Assembly (NCBI GenBank): GCA_903873715.1
Contig: CAIQPS010000124.1
Span: forward strand, 1 to 56,420
Length of the DNA: 56,420 nucleotides
Direction of reading: 5' to 3'
DNA from: an uncultured Actinomycetes bacterium
Lineage (GTDB): Bacteria; Actinomycetota; Thermoleophilia; RBG-16-64-13
The notes under the pieces were generated by a model. It searched no databases and was not told the origin of the DNA. It saw only the letters and a list, made by a program, of their open reading frames with translations. The position numbers and the translations under genes were made by a program. Positions 44,265 through 50,999 of this stretch are shown piece by piece (within the stretch, counting starts at the first letter, position 1; each line of letters begins with the position of its first letter).

Positions 44265-44651
44265 GTGGCACGCACCAAGATCAAGATCGACTACGGCCTC
44301 TGCGGCGACGGCCAGGGCGTGGACCCGCGGGAGTGCGGCGAGTGTCTGCGGGCGTGCGGACCGGCCGTCTTCCTGCTGCATCAGACCCTGGGCGCGGTCG
44401 AGCCCGATCCCTTCGACCCCCAAGCGTGGCGCGTGACCCCCATGTGGGCGACGCTGTGTGACCGCTGCGGCAGGTGCGTCGAGGTGTGCCCGCAGAAGGC
44501 CATAGCGGTGACGGGCGGAGCGGGCCGCAGGTCTGCGGCGGCCGGCGCGCCCGGCACGGGAAGGCGACCGGCAGATGGCGGCGCGCCCAGCGCGGGGTGG
44601 CGCTCGCGGATAGGGTCCCACAGACTACGGAAGAGGAGTCCGGCTTCGTGA
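44265..44651 (+). CDS. small ferredoxin-like protein
   Basis: A 128-residue protein read from GTG 44265. Residues 10-35 hold a Cys group (CGDGQGVDPRECGECLRAC) and residues about 65-85 a second (CDRCGRCVEVCPQKA), as in 2[4Fe-4S] ferredoxins. The last 40 residues are low-complexity Ala/Gly/Arg. It is the middle gene of the Fe-S operon, and its stop overlaps the GTG start of the epimerase by 4 bases. Its partner is unknown. Confidence 0.7.
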   Translation: MARTKIKIDYGLCGDGQGVDPRECGECLRACGPAVFLLHQTLGAVEPDPFDPQAWRVTPMWATLCDRCGRCVEVCPQKAIAVTGGAGRRSAAAGAPGTGRRPADGGAPSAGWRSRIGSHRLRKRSPAS

Positions 44652-45667
44652 GCGCACATTCGATGGCACCCGCCATGGACTACACCCGCTGCACCGTCAT
44701 CGGCGGCGCGGGCATGCTGGGCTTCGAGATGGTCAAGCAGTTGCTGGCCGCCGGCAAGCAGGTGACGGTGCTCGATCTGCACCCGCTGCCTGAGCCGCTG
44801 TGCGACGGCCGCGTGGGCGACATCCGCGACCGAGCCGCCGTAAGGGCCGCGTGCGAGGGCAGCGAGGTGGTCTTCCAGACGGCCGCCGCAGTGTGGGAGC
44901 CGGGGACCCCGGCCGGGATCTACGAGACGGTGAACGTCGAAGGCAACCGCATCGTCATCGACGCGTGCCGCGGACTGGGCATCCGGCGCCTGGTGTACAC
45001 CAGCACCATCGACGTGGTGTGCGACGGCCGCAAGCCCATCGTGGACGGCGACGAATCGCTCCCCTATCCCGCCGAGACTCCGGACGACCACTACTCCCGC
45101 ACCAAGATCGAGGCGGAGAAGATGATGATGGCCGCCAACGGCCCGGACCTCGCCACCTGCGCTCTCCGACCCGCCGGGATGTACGGCCCCCGCGACCGCT
45201 ACCACCTGGGCAACATCGTGGACATGGCCCGGCGCGGCAAGTACATGCGGGTCGGGAGCGGCAAGGCCCGCTTCACCCATGTGTACTCGGAGAACGCGGC
45301 CCACGTCCATCTGCTGGCGGCAGACCGGCTGTTCCCCGGGTCACCGGTCGCCGGCCAGATCTACTTCGTGGGCGACCACTACCCGGCCACCAACCTGTTC
45401 GACTTCATGGAGCCCTACCTGGAAGGACTGGGATTGCCGGTCCCCAAGCGGAGCATCCCCTACCCGGTGGCGTACGCGGCCGCCTGCGTGGCCGAATTGG
45501 TGGCGCCGAAGTCCAACCTCACCCGTTTCTCCGTGGCCCAGACCTGCGTGGACCACACCTACCGCCACGACAAGGCCGAACGCGACCTGGGCTACTCACC
45601 GATAGTGTCGTTCGAAGAGGCCTTCCGGCGGACGTTGGCCTACTGGAAGGAGCATTCAATAGAGTGA
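44648..45667 (+). CDS. NAD-dependent epimerase / 3beta-hydroxysteroid dehydrogenase-like SDR
   Basis: A 339-residue extended SDR. The Rossmann motif CTVIGGAGMLGFEM (TGxxGxxG type) opens the fold. VYTSTIDVVCDGRKPIVDGD and HYSRTKIEAEKMMM carry the catalytic YxxxK (Tyr, Lys), and TCALRPAGMYGPRDRYHLGN matches the 3beta-HSD/NSDHL group (PF01073). Members oxidise 3beta-hydroxy groups of sterols or act on nucleotide sugars. It starts at GTG 44648, overlapping the ferredoxin stop. The structured hairpin element starts at the base after its stop. Confidence 0.82.
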   Translation: MSAHSMAPAMDYTRCTVIGGAGMLGFEMVKQLLAAGKQVTVLDLHPLPEPLCDGRVGDIRDRAAVRAACEGSEVVFQTAAAVWEPGTPAGIYETVNVEGNRIVIDACRGLGIRRLVYTSTIDVVCDGRKPIVDGDESLPYPAETPDDHYSRTKIEAEKMMMAANGPDLATCALRPAGMYGPRDRYHLGNIVDMARRGKYMRVGSGKARFTHVYSENAAHVHLLAADRLFPGSPVAGQIYFVGDHYPATNLFDFMEPYLEGLGLPVPKRSIPYPVAYAAACVAELVAPKSNLTRFSVAQTCVDHTYRHDKAERDLGYSPIVSFEEAFRRTLAYWKEHSIE

Positions 45668-45747
45668 GCGCCGCCCACAGGCGCCCGAAGGAGCATGAGC
45701 GTAGCGTACTCGCGCGCGTAGCGACGACGGGCGTCTGTGGGCGGCGC
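45668..45747 (+). repeat. structured intergenic hairpin element, copy 4
   Basis: 20-base arms at 45668-45687 and 45728-45747 pair fully, with a single G-U in the plus orientation. The loop 45688-45727 contains AAGGAGCATGA, an inner hairpin capped by TACT, and GTAGCGACGA. The loop is nearly identical to copy 5 although the arm sequences differ. It starts directly at the end of the epimerase stop codon. Confidence 0.8.
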
Positions 45748-45784
45748 CCCGTGCGCGTAGCGAGGAGGGGAGTCCACGCGCGCC
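45748..45784 (+). repeat. truncated copy of the hairpin element (3' half)
   Basis: GTGCGCGTAGCGAGGAGGGG and the following AGTCCACGCGCGCC match the 3' half of copy 5 (its GTAGCGACGA segment and right arm) but have no left arm. It sits directly downstream of copy 4, before the Cys/Met enzyme gene. It may be a remnant of a duplication. Confidence 0.5.
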
Positions 45785-45830
45785 GCCGCCCACGCGGTAT
45801 AGTCGTGACCGCACAGCGACCGAGGAGAGA

Positions 45831-47057
45831 ATGATGGGTCACGACGAGAAGCTTTCGCCCAACGTGGGTCTGAAGACCGCGGCGGTCCACGCCGGCCACC
45901 CGCCCAACGCCATCACCGGCGCTTCGGCACCCGACTTGGTGATGTCCACCACGTTCGTCATCGACCCGGACGTCGCCTTCTCCGCCGACGAACTCACCGA
46001 CGAGAGCCCGTTCGTCTACACCCGCTGGGGCAACCCGACGGTCCGGCAGCTCGAAGAGAAGCTGGCGGTACTAGAAGGCACCGAGGACTGCGTGTGCTTC
46101 GCCAGCGGTATGGCGGCCATCACGGCGCTGTTCCTGCACTGCCTGAAGGCCGGCGACCACGTGGTCATGAGCGATGTCACGTACGCCGCCGCCTCCGAAC
46201 TGGCCAACGACCGCTGGCCGCACCTGGGCATCGACATCACCCGGGTCGACACCTCGGACGCCGAGCAGGTCCGCGCCGCGCTGAGGCCCAACACCAGGCT
46301 GGTGTATCTGGAGTCTCCGGCGAACCCGCTCATGCGCCTCACCGACGTCGCCGCCGTCTCCGCCCTGGCCCATGAGGCCGGCGCGTTGGTGGCCGTGGAC
46401 TCGACCTTCTCCACCCCCGTGGGCTACCGGCCGGTGGAACTGGGCGCCGATTTCGTCATCCACTCGCTCACCAAGTACATATGCGGCCACGGCGACGCCA
46501 TTGGCGGTTCGGTGGCCGGGCGCAAGGACGAACTGGTGAAGCTGCGCGGCCTCGCCATCCATGTGGGTGGTGTCCTCAGCCCGTTCAACGCCTGGCTGAT
46601 CCTGCGCGGTGCCGCCACCCTTCCGATCCGCATGGCGGCCCACGAGGAGGGCGCGCTGGCGTTGGCGCGCCACCTGGAGGACCATCCGAAGATCAAGCGG
46701 GTGATGTACCCGGGCCTGCCGTCGCATCCGCAGTACGAGCTGGCGAAGGCGCAACTCCAGAACTTCTCGGGGATGCTCACCTTCCAGGTGGCCGACGGCC
46801 CGGCGGCCGCGCGGCTGCTCTCCGACCGGCTGCAGGTGATCCACTACGCGGTGTCGCTGGGCCATCACCGGTCGCTGGTCTGCTATCTGTCGACAGCGGA
46901 CCTCATGCGCTCGTCGTTCCACCTGACGCCGGAGCAGGAAGCCTCCTACCGGACCTACGCGGGAGACGGGATCTTCCGGATGTCCGTGGGTCTCGAGGAC
47001 CCCGCCGATCTCATCGCGGACCTGGACCAGGCGCTGGAGCCACTCGGACGCGGGTAG
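45831..47057 (+). CDS. Cys/Met metabolism PLP-dependent enzyme (cystathionine gamma-synthase / methionine gamma-lyase type)
   Basis: A 408-residue PLP enzyme of the Cys/Met family (PF01053). VYTRWGNPTVRQLEEKLAVL and FASGMAAITALF are at the N-terminus, VYLESPANPLMRLTDV lies in the middle, and the PLP Lys is in HSLTKYICGHGD. The family includes cystathionine gamma-synthase, cystathionine gamma-lyase, O-acetylhomoserine sulfhydrylase and methionine gamma-lyase; the sequence does not separate them. ATG 45831 or 45834 both lie just after CGAGGAGAGA. Hairpin copies flank the gene on both sides. Confidence 0.88.
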   Translation: MMGHDEKLSPNVGLKTAAVHAGHPPNAITGASAPDLVMSTTFVIDPDVAFSADELTDESPFVYTRWGNPTVRQLEEKLAVLEGTEDCVCFASGMAAITALFLHCLKAGDHVVMSDVTYAAASELANDRWPHLGIDITRVDTSDAEQVRAALRPNTRLVYLESPANPLMRLTDVAAVSALAHEAGALVAVDSTFSTPVGYRPVELGADFVIHSLTKYICGHGDAIGGSVAGRKDELVKLRGLAIHVGGVLSPFNAWLILRGAATLPIRMAAHEEGALALARHLEDHPKIKRVMYPGLPSHPQYELAKAQLQNFSGMLTFQVADGPAAARLLSDRLQVIHYAVSLGHHRSLVCYLSTADLMRSSFHLTPEQEASYRTYAGDGIFRMSVGLEDPADLIADLDQALEPLGRG

Positions 47058-47082
47058 ACGGCGCCGGCGCCGAAGTTCGAGC

Positions 47083-47159
47083 GGCGTGCGTAGGCGCCCC
47101 GAGGAGCATGAGCGTTAGCGTACTCGCGCGCGTAGCGACGAGGGGTGTCTACGCACGCC
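47083..47159 (+). repeat. structured intergenic hairpin element, copy 5
   Basis: 18-base arms at 47083-47100 and 47142-47159 pair fully with two G-U wobbles in the plus orientation. The loop 47101-47141 contains GAGGAGCATGA, an inner TACT hairpin and GTAGCGACGA. The right arm covers the last codons and stop of the DUF169 gene on the opposite strand. Confidence 0.8.
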
Positions 47160-47874
47160 CCAGCGTCCCGCCCCGCGCCCGCATCAGCGTGCTGAGGAAG
47201 CGGTTGTGCAGCGAGCTCTTGGGGTCGGCCGCCCATCTGGCCAGCAGGTCGAACATCGGACGGGTGACGGTGAAAGCCACCATGCACGGGTCGAGATCGG
47301 CGCGCGCGGCCTGGTCCAGCGATCCGATGAGGGCCTGCGGCGCATCCAGATCGTCGAACAGCGCCGCCAACTGCATGCATCCCGAGCCGAACCTCGCGAT
47401 CAGCGGGTCGATGTCGTCCGGATGGCTGTAGTAGATGGCGCCGGCGGTCAGTACGGACAGCTGGTCGGGGTCGACGTACCAGGTCACGGACCGCAGGTAC
47501 TGGTACTGGCCGGGCTTGAGCGGCCCGATCAGCAGGTTGCCGTTCACCGGGGTGTAGTGCGGGGCCGAGTCGAGCCATAGGTTCATCAGCTCGTGGTCGG
47601 CCTTCAACCCCTCCTCGTCGCACAGGAACTCGACGAGGTCCTGCCGCGACCGTTCGGCCAGGCCGAGCAGGTGCATCCCGCCGCAGCCATGCTTCTCCTT
47701 GGTGAGGTGGAGGGTCTTGCCGTCGCGCCAGTCCTGCATCGAGCGGAAGACGCACTGCCGGCCCTTCGGCACCACGAGCGGCTCGAACGGCGCCGGATCG
47801 GGCGCGTCGTAGAAGCCCACCAGCGGGCCGGTGATGGAGAGCTTCTCGATGATCGGCGAGATGTCAGGCTGCAT
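47149..47874 (-). CDS. DUF169 family protein (second of two)
   Basis: A 241-residue protein that I place in DUF169 (PF02596) by its opening (SPIIEKLSITGPLVGFYDAP), a Cys at CVFRSMQDWRDG, GCGGMHLLGLAERS near 60, and a central block with TAGAIYYSHPDDIDPLIARF and GCMQLAAL. It is convergent with the Cys/Met enzyme, and its stop is inside hairpin copy 5. The function is unknown. Confidence 0.65.
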   Translation of the reverse strand: MQPDISPIIEKLSITGPLVGFYDAPDPAPFEPLVVPKGRQCVFRSMQDWRDGKTLHLTKEKHGCGGMHLLGLAERSRQDLVEFLCDEEGLKADHELMNLWLDSAPHYTPVNGNLLIGPLKPGQYQYLRSVTWYVDPDQLSVLTAGAIYYSHPDDIDPLIARFGSGCMQLAALFDDLDAPQALIGSLDQAARADLDPCMVAFTVTRPMFDLLARWAADPKSSLHNRFLSTLMRARGGTLGRA

Positions 47875-47894
47875 CGTGAAGTCCTTTCGTGACG

Positions 47895-47923
47895 GCGACG
47901 GGGCGCCGCAGGCGCCCCGTCGC
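47895..47923 (-). terminator. perfect hairpin downstream of the SHOCT-like gene
   Basis: A 13-base stem (47895-47907 / 47911-47923) with a 3-base loop is perfect and very GC-rich. It lies 46 bases after the stop of the 47970-48404 gene on the minus strand and 20 bases before the DUF169 start. No T-run follows, so it may be a factor-assisted terminator. Confidence 0.4.
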
Positions 47924-47969
47924 GAACTGCCGGGCCGGCGCGGCCGCGCCGCGCCGCCGGGCCCCGCTA

Positions 47970-48404
47970 TCAGGCAGCGTACACCCTCACGTTGTCCCCG
48001 TTGGCGGCGTCGACGTCGATCTCCATCTCGCGCAGCGACTCGATGATCTCTTCGAGGTCCTCGGGCTTGAGGTTCTTGAGGTCGAAGGACATGCCTTTCT
48101 CGGCCATGGTCTTGTCGATCTGCTCCATCGCCTGCGGCGGGATGAGCGACGTGAGCTTGAGGCCCGCGCGCAGAAGCCTCAGCGGGATCTTCACGTTCAC
48201 GTTGTCACCCTTGACGCTGACGACCTTCACGTACAGGAACTTGGGCAGTGCAGCCGTGGCGGTCTTGGCGCCGGCCGCCGCGGGACCGGCGTCGGCGGCC
48301 TGTCCGGACTGGGCTCCCACGACGTCGAGCAGGCGCCCGGCTTCCTCGGCGGTGATCTTCCCCGAGGCGAGCAGGTCCAGGATGCGGTCGCGTTCTTGAG
48401 TCAT
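47970..48404 (-). CDS. SHOCT-like domain protein
   Basis: A 144-residue soluble protein. The first 25 residues (ERDRILDLLASGKITAEEAG) match the SHOCT/SHOCT-like helical hairpin. The rest has two beta-rich segments (LYVKVVSVKGDNVNVKIPLR, and an acidic helical C-terminus with EEIIESLREMEID). It follows the membrane protein in the same operon and is preceded by AAAAGGAGCATGTC. Function unknown; a membrane or envelope stress link is inferred from the neighbours. Confidence 0.68.
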   Translation of the reverse strand: MTQERDRILDLLASGKITAEEAGRLLDVVGAQSGQAADAGPAAAGAKTATAALPKFLYVKVVSVKGDNVNVKIPLRLLRAGLKLTSLIPPQAMEQIDKTMAEKGMSFDLKNLKPEDLEEIIESLREMEIDVDAANGDNVRVYAA

Positions 48405-48421
48405 GACATGCTCCTTTTCTT

Positions 48422-48703
48422 CTAGCGCAGCCGGAAGGCCACGGTATGGTCTTTGTCCTCGACGAATATCTCGGTGCCCCGGGTCTCGCCCAGCAGGCCC
48501 AGCACCCCAACTGCCAGCCGGGTGTACGCGCCCTTGTGCCCCGCCAGGAAGCGGAACCCGTCCACGATTACCGTGCCCAGCAGGGTCAGGATCACGAACG
48601 GCAGCAGGATGGGCCACAGCAGGAACAGAGGCAGCCATAGCCGGACTTTGGTCTGGCCCCGCTCCACTATCCGCATGGCCACGAGGAGAGGCGGCATCTT
48701 CAT
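48422..48703 (-). CDS. small membrane protein of the DUF2089 operon
   Basis: A 93-residue protein with one or two membrane segments (about residues 21-46) after a short basic N-terminus, and a polar C-terminal tail. The ATG overlaps the stop of the DUF2089 protein by 4 bases (ATGA), and it is followed by the SHOCT-like gene 17 bases later. I cannot assign a family. Confidence 0.65.
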   Translation of the reverse strand: MKMPPLLVAMRIVERGQTKVRLWLPLFLLWPILLPFVILTLLGTVIVDGFRFLAGHKGAYTRLAVGVLGLLGETRGTEIFVEDKDHTVAFRLR

Positions 48704-49059
48704 CGCTTGAGCCTTTCCGTAGCTTCGTCCACGGAGATCTGGCCACGCTCGAGCAGGTCGAAGACCTCGTCCTTCTCGCTCACCTGCTCGACCTCCACCA
48801 GGTGCAGTTGCTGCACGATACGGTTCAGCCGGTTCTTGACGGTGGGATAGCTGATGCCGAACGCCTTCTCCATGTACTTGATGGAGCCGTGGCAGCGGAC
48901 GAACTCGCTGACGAACACCTGGTCCTCGAAGCGCAGCCCCGCGAGCGGCGGCAACTCGAACTCCCCGCGCACGGTGATCTCGGTGTTCGCGAGCTTGATC
49001 TCGGTCACGGCAAAGGGCCGGTCACCCACCAGATCGGTAAGTTCATGCCATTCGCTCAT
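48700..49059 (-). CDS. DUF2089-like helix-turn-helix regulator
   Basis: A 119-residue protein matching DUF2089. Its helix-turn-helix region is FVRCHGSIKYMEKAFGISYP, continuing TVKNRLNRIVQQL. The C-terminal EKDEVFDLLERGQISVDEAT is a short SHOCT-like helical hairpin. It probably binds DNA and leads an operon with the two downstream genes. GGGGAGC precedes ATG 49059. The promoter and palindrome at 49111-49161 suggest autoregulation. Confidence 0.78.
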   Translation of the reverse strand: MSEWHELTDLVGDRPFAVTEIKLANTEITVRGEFELPPLAGLRFEDQVFVSEFVRCHGSIKYMEKAFGISYPTVKNRLNRIVQQLHLVEVEQVSEKDEVFDLLERGQISVDEATERLKR

Positions 49060-49110
49060 AGTCGCTCCCCGTAGTCGTTCAGTTCGGCCCGGATGGCCTT
49101 TCTGAATCAG

Positions 49111-49138
49111 AGTCTACTCGTAGGATTAAAAAAGTCAA
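49111..49138 (-). promoter_or_regulatory. promoter of the DUF2089 operon
   Basis: On the minus strand TTGACT (plus positions 49133-49138) and TAGACT (49111-49116) are separated by 16 bases. The -10 lies about 52 bases before the ATG. The -35 element is inside the left half of the large palindrome at 49124-49161. Confidence 0.45.
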
Positions 49139-49161
49139 GTGTCGACTTGATTTTTTTAATC
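49124..49161. promoter_or_regulatory. 38-base AT-rich palindrome, operator or bidirectional terminator
   Basis: 17-base arms at 49124-49140 and 49145-49161 are complementary except for one pair, around a GTCG centre. The core is TCAAGT-GTCG-ACTTGA, flanked by A and T runs. It sits between the LCP gene end and the DUF2089 gene on the minus strand and overlaps the -35 of that operon. Either an operator for the DUF2089 protein or a terminator of the upstream gene fits. Confidence 0.55.
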
Positions 49162-49300
49162 TTCTTGACCGCCCTTGCTTGAACGGCAGCCGGCAAGCGG
49201 CGAATGGAGCGGGGGGGTGCGCCGGGCCGGTGTGCTGCAAGGCGGCCGGTAGGATGGCGAGATGGCCGGTGGGGCGGCCGGCGCCGGGGCGGTCAGAGCG

Positions 49301-50818
49301 CTACTGCGTGGTCTTCCAGCAGTCGGAGGCACCGCCGGTCTCGGCGACGGTCGGATGCTCGGCGATCCACTTGTCGGGATCGGTGAGGATGGTCTTGACC
49401 GCGGCCTTGATCTTGACGATGTCGAGCACGTTCGTGCCGTTGACATACCCGCTCACCCAGTCGGGCGGGGTGAAGCCCACGGTGATCATGTTGCTGGTCT
49501 TGATCTTGCCCCTCAGCTTGATCAGCTCGGGCAGGGTCTCGAGCGGGATGTTGGTCCGCACGCTCTTCTCAAGCGCCGCGGCGATCTTCGGGAAGCGGAG
49601 TGTCAGCTTGGCGACGCTGTTCTGGTAGAGCATCGCCATGATGACGCAGCGCTGGCGGCCCATGCGGACGTAGTCGTCGCTGTCGGAGCGGTCGCGGGCA
49701 TAGGCCAGAGCCTCGAGGCCGTTCAGCTTGTTGACCCCCACGTTGAAGACGTAGCTCTTCTTCTCCTCCCCCTCGTTGAGGGGCGCGTAGGTGATGTGGA
49801 GCGCCGTCTTGAGGTTGATCTGGATGCCGCCCAGGGCGTCGACCATGTCGACCAGGCCCATCATGTCCACCACGGCGTAGTAGTCGATCTTGACACCCAG
49901 GATGAGGGTGGCCGTCTCCATGATGGCCTCGGCCCCCGGGTCACCTCCGTCGGTGGCGATCTCGGGATGGGAGGAAGCCACGGTGTACAGGCTGTTGAGG
50001 AGGTCCGTGTAGACCTTCTTGCCGTCGACCGTCTTGACCTTGGGATTCTTGGCGAGCGCCGCCGCCGTGCGAGTACCAAGCGGTGTGTTGCCCGTGTTGC
50101 GGGGCAGCCCGAACATCGCGACCCGGCCGGTCTTGGTGTCGAGCGTGGCGATGTTCATGGAGTCGGCCCGGGCGCCGGTACGGCCGAAGCCCGCGTCGGT
50201 GCCTATCAGGAGGATGGTCATACGGCCGTCGGTGCCCCACTCGAGAGCCTCACCTGCCGTGGTGGACGTCGAGCTGCTGGTCTCCGAACCGGTGCCGCTG
50301 GTGCCGGTGCCGCCGGTGGAACTGGTGACCTTCTGCGTGGTGGTCGTGGTCTTGCCTGTGAACACCGAGGTGAGCAGGTTGTGCGACACCACGGTGTAGT
50401 AGCCGGCCACGGCATGCGGGACGATGACCAGCGCCAGGATGAGCACCATGCCCACCGCGGTCAGCGCGATGCCGCCGCCGGTGGGCCGGACCGGCTTGAG
50501 CGTGCCCCGCTTGGCCGTCATCCAGGCGTCTATGACCGCGAACATGCGGACGAGCATCACGATGATGTCCACCCAGAGGAGGGTGAGCAGGACCTTGGGC
50601 TGCACCACCCAGGCTACGATGCCGTCGAAGCCCTTGGTGAACACGATGACGATGGCTGCCACCGTCACAGCTATGAAGATCGTCAGGAGCATGGCGCCGC
50701 GGCGGCGCACACCGGCAGCAAGCTGCCCCAGTCCCGGGATGATGGCAGAAAGGAGCGCCCTGAACAGGCGGGCCGGGTAGGTGTCCCGGGAGTGACTGGT
50801 GTAGACGGTCGGCCTCAT
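49301..50818 (-). CDS. LytR-CpsA-Psr (LCP) family protein
   Basis: A 505-residue membrane-anchored protein. The N-terminal cytoplasmic/membrane part (residues 20-140) has three to four membrane segments, including a signature like that of small TM2-like repeats (SAIIPGLGQLAAGVRRRG). A Thr/Ser/Gly-rich extracellular linker (about 165-205) follows. The LCP domain is at about 205-450, with ILLIGTDAGFGRTGARADSM and ARDRSDSDDYVRMGRQR. LCP enzymes transfer glycopolymers such as teichoic acid or arabinogalactan to peptidoglycan. The conserved PRD loop reads GLPRNTGN here, with Asn in the Asp position. ATG 50818 lacks a good ribosome site. Confidence 0.88.
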   Translation of the reverse strand: MRPTVYTSHSRDTYPARLFRALLSAIIPGLGQLAAGVRRRGAMLLTIFIAVTVAAIVIVFTKGFDGIVAWVVQPKVLLTLLWVDIIVMLVRMFAVIDAWMTAKRGTLKPVRPTGGGIALTAVGMVLILALVIVPHAVAGYYTVVSHNLLTSVFTGKTTTTTQKVTSSTGGTGTSGTGSETSSSTSTTAGEALEWGTDGRMTILLIGTDAGFGRTGARADSMNIATLDTKTGRVAMFGLPRNTGNTPLGTRTAAALAKNPKVKTVDGKKVYTDLLNSLYTVASSHPEIATDGGDPGAEAIMETATLILGVKIDYYAVVDMMGLVDMVDALGGIQINLKTALHITYAPLNEGEEKKSYVFNVGVNKLNGLEALAYARDRSDSDDYVRMGRQRCVIMAMLYQNSVAKLTLRFPKIAAALEKSVRTNIPLETLPELIKLRGKIKTSNMITVGFTPPDWVSGYVNGTNVLDIVKIKAAVKTILTDPDKWIAEHPTVAETGGASDCWKTTQ

Positions 50819-50999
50819 CGATATCTGATCATCGGACAGATTCTCTGAAGGGACCGGTTCCCCTGCGAAGCCCGGGTGTGCGATGTGTTGGCTGCATGAG
50901 CGTGGCGTAATTATTCCCTGCCTCGAGGGAACTGTCAAAGTATGGACACCCGCGGGTAAAAAGCGCATGCTGGCCCGAGAAACGAGCGGCACGGAGGCG

